From NCBI GenBank assembly GCA_037043015.1, contig CM073321.1, forward strand, positions 12,656,001-12,720,000: a stretch of 64,000 bases of DNA. Reading direction: 5' to 3'. The notes beneath the pieces are model-generated. The model worked only from the letters and a program-made list of their open reading frames with translations, did not search any database and was not told where the DNA came from. Source of the DNA: Bryum argenteum (Eukaryota; Streptophyta; Bryopsida; Bryales; Bryaceae). The translations under genes were made by a program, and so were the position numbers. Below, in pieces: positions 59,180-64,000 of the stretch; within the stretch, counting starts at the first letter, position 1, and every line of letters begins with the position of its first letter.

Positions 59180-60800
59180 TCATTTTCGACATCTTCATAG
59201 ACATCATGTTAGACATTTTCATGAACGTCATCTTAGACATCTCTGCAGACATTATCGTAGACATCTGATGACATTTTCAGGATTTCAACCCCAAAATATC
59301 AACTATAATAGGTTTTTTTGTTTTCTTTTACAACAAATCAAATACCAGATGCTTTAAAGTTCTTTCCACAACAAAGCACGTATTGTAAGTTATAGAGTTT
59401 TTTCCACAACAAATCAAATAATCTTCATTGATAGAAAAAGTGTGGAATTACAATCACGAGACTATTTATAGTCTTCCATGGTAATAGGCACTCTTTCAAA
59501 CTCTTAACTACCTTTTATTTCTACCCTAACTAACTTTCCAACTAAGTTTCCTAATACTAATTCTATTCTAGAATTGTCTCCTAAAACTGTATTATATAGC
59601 TACTTTCATAAATTCATGTTTCTTATAAATTTGCTTTAATTTATATAATATTGGTTGTTGATGATAGAGTAATGTATAGTCTTGCCATTAGATTATAATA
59701 ATCTAATCTATAAGTAATCAATAATATTTAATTTCTTCTTGAAGTAAGCCAAAAAATATTGTTTATTGTTTTTATTTTCTTTTTATATTTTCTGAGTATT
59801 CAAGGATTGAGGATTTTTAGAAACAGAGCCTAATCAAAGACGCGCGCCAATGGAGGACAAGCACTAAGAGAAAGAGTTGATATTATTTTTATGAGACCCT
59901 TAAGTACTGTCGCGTTTTAATAAATGACGTCTAGGAGGATGTCGTGCAAAACATCTTCATAGAAATTTCAATAGATGTCTACGCGGACATTCATGCCTGA
60001 CTGTAGTTATCGTAAGTCGGACATTGTGTTAGACATCCGACTAGATGTTGTATGACTTGTCAACTGGTTCGACGTGGAGTTTTTGTTGCCATATAGATAA
60101 AGTGTTGTACATAACTTTCTTAATCTATGTCTACGTGTTTTTTGAGGATTAAATATCCAAGAAAATACTTTTACTTTGAAATTCTATTTTTCGGCACCAT
60201 TGTTATCTTATAGATATTATATTTTTAAAATTTTTAAATAATTTTAAATCATAAAAACTTACAGAATTATAATATTCCAATTTATTTGAATATATTAAAA
60301 ATTTAAGAAATATATTTTTTATTGAAATATAATTATATATTTTAATATTTAAAAAATAATAGACCAATGAAAAAATAGTGAGAATAGTCTGAAATTAGTA
60401 TTTTCAGTATTGCCACGTCACATAATGCTTTTGCATTAAAAAAAAATTAAAAAAATATATATATAAAAAGTGTGATGTTTTTTTTTCTACTTTTGAAAAC
60501 CGCTGCACATTCACCTACTCTTTTAACATTAGAAATGCTTTTTACCCTGTCCACCGGTAAATTTTGGTCTTTTATACCTTGCTGGTCCCAAATCCCTTGC
60601 CAACGTGGCAGTTTGATGTCTATCGAGATGTCTTCAAAGACATCCATGTCTTCACCAACATTTTTTAGTTTGGTGACGTCTTCATACCCTTCCAATCCAA
60701 AATGTGCCCGTTAGACGTATAGACATCCTCCCGTCTTCGAAGACATCTTTTAAGACAGTAAGACATCACAAAATATATTAAACATCACAGAAGACATCGT
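59180..60800. repeat. Right subterminal AGACATC cluster of the CACTA element
   Basis: AGACATC and GATGTCT words recur near 59,185-59,275 and again densely from about 59,930 to 60,060 and 60,620-60,800. They mirror the left cluster. Confidence 0.85.
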
Positions 60801-60986
60801 AAAAAACAAGGATTTCTTATAGTGAGTGTTTCAGTCAAAGTTGACAAACACATCCCTTGTACATGATTGATGTAAATAAATTTATTTTTGACATCAATAT
60901 TTTTGCCTTCAAATTGGAGTGTCATTTGATGTTCCTCAATGTCTTTCTCAGTTCACCTCTATGGGATTCATTCTGCGCCCACGGGC

Positions 60987-61012
60987 TGTAAGATTGCATC
61001 AGAATCCGATCG
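60987..61012. repeat. 26-bp inverted repeat flanking the CACTA element, right copy
   Basis: Inverted partner of 55,046-55,071 (complement strand reads GGATTCTGATGCAATCTTAC). It overlaps the 3' end of methyltransferase-like copy C, so it may be transposon-end or shared gene-end sequence. Confidence 0.55.
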
Positions 61013-61158
61013 AAGAGGCCATAATCTCCAGCCGTATCGAGCTGATTGGCAATAGCCTCTCCGGAATCTTCATTCCCACCAAGGATATCGTCGATATGCT
61101 CAGGTTCCCTGTCGGCGGTAATTGGCTGCCCCTAGGAGTCGGAGCCAATAGCTGCAAG

Positions 61159-61280
61159 ATTATCCCCGGCTTGGCGATAATCTGGAGAGGTTGTGCCCAA
61201 CGGCAGCGGCAAAGGATCCACCTCGCTGTTAGGTAGAGCGGCGGTGGTCGTGGTAGTATTATCCCCGGCCTGGGGATAAT
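61159..61280. repeat. Two family C palindromes within the last exon of copy C
   Basis: Copies at 61,159-61,181 and 61,258-61,280 (arm ATTATCCCCGG). In the best reading frame they translate to Tyr-(Pro/Arg)-Gln-Ala-Gly-Asp-Asn, so here the palindrome is part of, or tolerated by, coding sequence. Confidence 0.75.
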
Positions 61281-62721
61281 TTGCAGCAGACTCGGAACTT
61301 GGGGCGTTCCTGAAATCGAAGGAAAAGTCGCCTCCTCGCCTGCAACAATCGCAGCAATGTGGGCTGGCATCGGCTCGCGTTCTAAACTAGACCTCATCAA
61401 CTTGATCATGGCGTCACGTTCTGAGAGCTTCCTTGCGTCCTGTGCTTCCTTCTTGGCCTTCTCTAGTGCCAGTCTGGCCTCCTCGGCTAACTTCCTCCTG
61501 TACTCCCCGTAGTGTTCTTCAACCTTCACACACGGAGCACCTGGAGGAGGCGCAACTCCTGCTGCATTCGCCATCGGGTCAGTAGAGCGGTTGCACACCA
61601 CAACAACCTTCTCTTTCTTCACCGGCGTGTCACCATCAAAAGCTGGCAGCTCGGTATCGTCAACTGCCCGGTTTCGACAACGGGAGCTCGAAGGTGTCGA
61701 CGACGAGAGCTCGATGGTTTCGCCTTCAAAAGCAGGGACTTCGACGACATAGAATTCATCCGCTGGATCCCCGACGTCATCGTCACTCAGATCGATGTAA
61801 ACGTGGGTGTGCGCCACGATTGCATAGAGTGGTTTCCCCCGTCTGTGTAAAACTTTACTCTGAGGGGTTGTGTCCACTGCAGGTGCAACAGTAGATGAGG
61901 GCATGGCACAAGATGCCCCATCCAATGGTTGACTCGGAGTCGTGGTCTCAGCTGCAAGATCGAGCTGACGTTTCAATGGCTTCCGCGACTCAGCAAGCGC
62001 CTCGGGGTTGCCCGATGATCCGACGACAACATCCGCAAATAATTGAACAGGCATTGTTGTCGTCGTGACGAGCCTCGACGAGATCACTGGCATAGGCTCC
62101 TTACTAGGGCGTCGGATCTCGGTATCAAGCCCCTGCGCGTGGTGGTTGGTGCTCTTCACTCATCGGAGTGGACCTAGGAGGAGATGTCTTCATAGCAACT
62201 GTTGATGGTGCTGTTGGCGATGCCTCCGCTGATGGTGCTGTGGGCGTTGCCTGCGCTGATGGTGCAGTAGGCGATGCATGCGGGGATTGCATGACCGGGG
62301 AATCTCCAATCGCCTGACGAACCGAGTTGTCGGAATCGTCACCATCAGAGTCGCTGGAAGAATCATCGTTATTCTTCTCCTCCGAGGAGTCCGCAGAAGT
62401 ATCTGAGGCCTGAGTTTGAGGCGACCGCGTACTCTCAGCTCCCAGGTCGGACACTGGCTCAGCTGCAGAAGATGATGGTTGGCTTCCCTCGAATGAAGCC
62501 CTCGTTACGAGGGTGAGGTCAGCCATTTTGTCAGAGGATGAGTTCTTCTTGGTGTCGTAGGGACAATCATTGTAGATGAAGTCCCTATAGTCAACCCTCG
62601 CCCTTTTACCCGCAGAGAGCAGGTAACCCCTGTAGTAGTGCTTGTCAACCAAGCCATAAAAGGCATGTTTCAAGATCTGCATGGAAAGAGAAGTAACAAT
62701 TAGTCACGGTGGACTGGGTAA

Positions 62722-62902
62722 AGTTATCCCCGGCCCGGGGATAACTGATAGAACTTGATACCGAGAGATAAACAAGATTATCAACAACACGAATACATGT
62801 GAACAAGAAAATCTATCCAGATGATATGGCCGAATATCAACACTATAATACAACAAAAGTTATAAAAGTACGGAAGCTATTTATCCCCGGGGCGGGGATA
62901 AT
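62722..62902. repeat. Two family C palindromes inside an intron
   Basis: Copies at 62,722-62,744 (perfect: arm GTTATCCCCGG, central C, complement) and about 62,880-62,902 (one mismatch near the centre) lie within the 270-bp intron 62,677-62,946 of copy C. Confidence 0.9.
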
Positions 62903-64000
62903 GGTACCATTTCAATCCATGAGAGGATGGTGGATGTTGAGCTTACCAGGGAGGCGACCATGAATTTGGAGCCGGAGAAGATCCCGAGTGTTGATTGACC
63001 TTTCTTGCAATACTGGCGGATGAGTCCAATGTAAAACTCCATCTACAGCTCCGAGTACTTAGCACACCACTTGGATCCCTTGTAACGCCCACTATCTGTG
63101 TAATATGGCACAAGTGGGGCTTTGAACTCCGAGGGGTAGGTGCCGATGATGGCTTGCCCTTCTGGTGTCTTCTTGAACAAGAAGATGATGAACACGTCGT
63201 TCGCAGATTTCTCTGGGGCTGGCGCGTTGAAGATCTTCTCAGCTTTCGACACCATGTACTTGGACGTGCTCATTGTGTAGTTGGGGTGGCTGAGCAGAAT
63301 CATCCCCTTTAGCTTATCAAGCTTCTTCGCAATAGCGTCGTTCACAATCCAGACCCATACAGTAGGGTCTGTGTAAGCTGGACTTGATATCACCGCGAAC
63401 TTTGCTACCAAGGCATTGAAGAACTCCTTCGCAGAATTGGAGTCCTTGCACAGGGAGAAGGCAGTGTCTCGCAAATCGAACAGCCCTAGCGAAACTGTTC
63501 CTGCAGGCGCCTCTGTCGACCATTGGCTAGTGAGAGTCATGGCCTTCGAGTCGAAGGTTTGAAGATCAAATCCCTTGCTGGACTCCCGATGCTTGGACTT
63601 CCCCCGCAGGAAGTTCTTGAAGAAGTCTTCGATGTTGGGGAACATGAGCTTCATCTCCCCGGCCGTCTTGCATTTCCCCCGATTCTGCACTCGGGTCGAG
63701 TAGAATTTAGCCTCGACGTGGCTGAGTAGCATGTTCCACGATGCCGTTGAGAAGGCCTTTCTCGACTTTCATTTCTTCCATTTCTCTAGGCATACTGCTC
63801 CGCCGTTGGGAAGGAAAAATGGAAGAGTTGGTCTAACCGCCTTCAACTCTTGGTACACGATTGCCTTGCACTTCTGACAAATTATCCAATCACCACACGC
63901 GTGGCTCAAGCGATGAAAGTATTTGGTTTTGTGGAAGGACAACCTTGGGTACTTCATCGCTCCATCGGCAGTTTCAACATGGACGAGGAAAGTGATGACT

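Larger units (their letters stand above)
55220..60824. mobile_element. Complete CACTA-type DNA transposon, non-autonomous
   Basis: The left end is CACTATAAGAAACATGCGTT at 55,220 and the right end is its inverted match (CTTATAGTG ends at 60,824; complement CACTATAAGAAATCCTTG). AGT flanks both ends (55,217-55,219 and 60,825-60,827), the 3-bp target duplication expected for the CACTA (En/Spm) superfamily. Length is 5,605 bp. Both subterminal regions are studded with AGACATC or GATGTCT in both orientations, the likely sites of the element's own DNA-binding protein. No transposase (TNPD-like) or TNPA-like ORF is visible inside, so it needs help from another element. The centre holds a G+C-rich island. 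Confidence 0.9.
60922..64000 (-). pseudogene. ParB/methyltransferase-like gene, copy C, 3' part
   Basis: A minus-strand gene enters from beyond 64,000. One exon (64,000 to 62,947) ends with MEFYIGLIRQYCKKGQSTLG, IFSGSKFMVASL and donor CTG/GTAAGC. The next begins after CCATGCAG at 62,676 with ILKHAFYGLVDKHYYRG. Copy A has its intron at exactly this place after a matching segment. Upstream, FAVISSPAYTDPTVWVW stands where motif IV (DPPY) is expected, with Ser and Ala replacing key residues, then GMILLSHPNYT. A CQKC pair lies near 63,875. The last exon is acidic and disordered, with a coiled coil EEARLALEKAKKEAQDARK. Damage: TGA near 63,768, TAG at 63,043-63,045, frame changes near 62,140 and 61,310, a TGA or TAG near 61,140. 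The stop used is probably at 60,922. Likely inactive as an enzyme. Confidence 0.55.

Overview
The window looks like nuclear DNA of a land plant. One intact spliced gene of a plant-conserved membrane protein (41-43 kb), a CACTA-type transposon with a target-site duplication, an FCP1-like protein with the plant-style D-x-N motif, a gene resembling the 'putative plant transposon protein' family and a CCTAAA-rich telomere-like tract all point there. Most of the sequence is A+T-rich with islands of higher G+C. I cannot place the lineage. Almost everything apart from the membrane-protein gene is mobile DNA or its remains.

Layout: 0-1.7 kb has no recognisable gene. 1.74-4.58 kb is a large fold-back (inverted-repeat) element. 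5.2-6.6 kb holds a decayed charged ORF and 7.6-9.5 kb a decayed gene on the minus strand that resembles a plant transposon protein. 10.1-13.4 kb is a spliced, frameshifted minus-strand gene whose 3' part looks methyltransferase-like. 14.9-17.7 kb is a transposase-like gene (copy A, minus). 22-29.2 kb is a plus-strand, multi-exon gene resembling a ParB-domain plus DNA-methyltransferase protein (copy A), now full of stops. 30.0-33.6 kb is a second transposase copy (B). 34-41 kb is gene-poor. 41.1-42.9 kb is the host gene. 43-50 kb is gene-poor with old tandem duplications. 51.4 kb holds a third transposase fragment, 52.8-53.6 kb a disordered ORF and 54.1-55.0 kb an FCP1-like gene. 55.2-60.8 kb is a complete CACTA transposon. 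60.9-64.0 kb is the 3' part of a second methyltransferase-like gene (copy C), running off the window.

The most striking content is a set of three families of 21-23 bp near-perfect palindromes. Each is tied to one gene set. Family A (arm TTCAACTCGA, about 35 copies) lies upstream of transposase A and in the introns and flanks of methyltransferase A. Family B (arm TTTAGCTCGA, 15 copies) surrounds transposase B, with 14 copies phased about 79 bp apart. Family C (arm TTATCCCCGG) lies in and around methyltransferase C. Arms are 10-11 bp around a single central base. The copies avoid exons in A and B, and their variation is mostly CG to TG or CA. I infer a group of related large DNA transposons, each with its own cognate palindromic binding or modification site, a transposase-like protein and a ParB/methyltransferase-like partner.

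The genes themselves are mostly broken: stops in the methyltransferase genes are almost all TGA or TAG one C-to-T change from CGA or CAG, which fits decay of methylated DNA.
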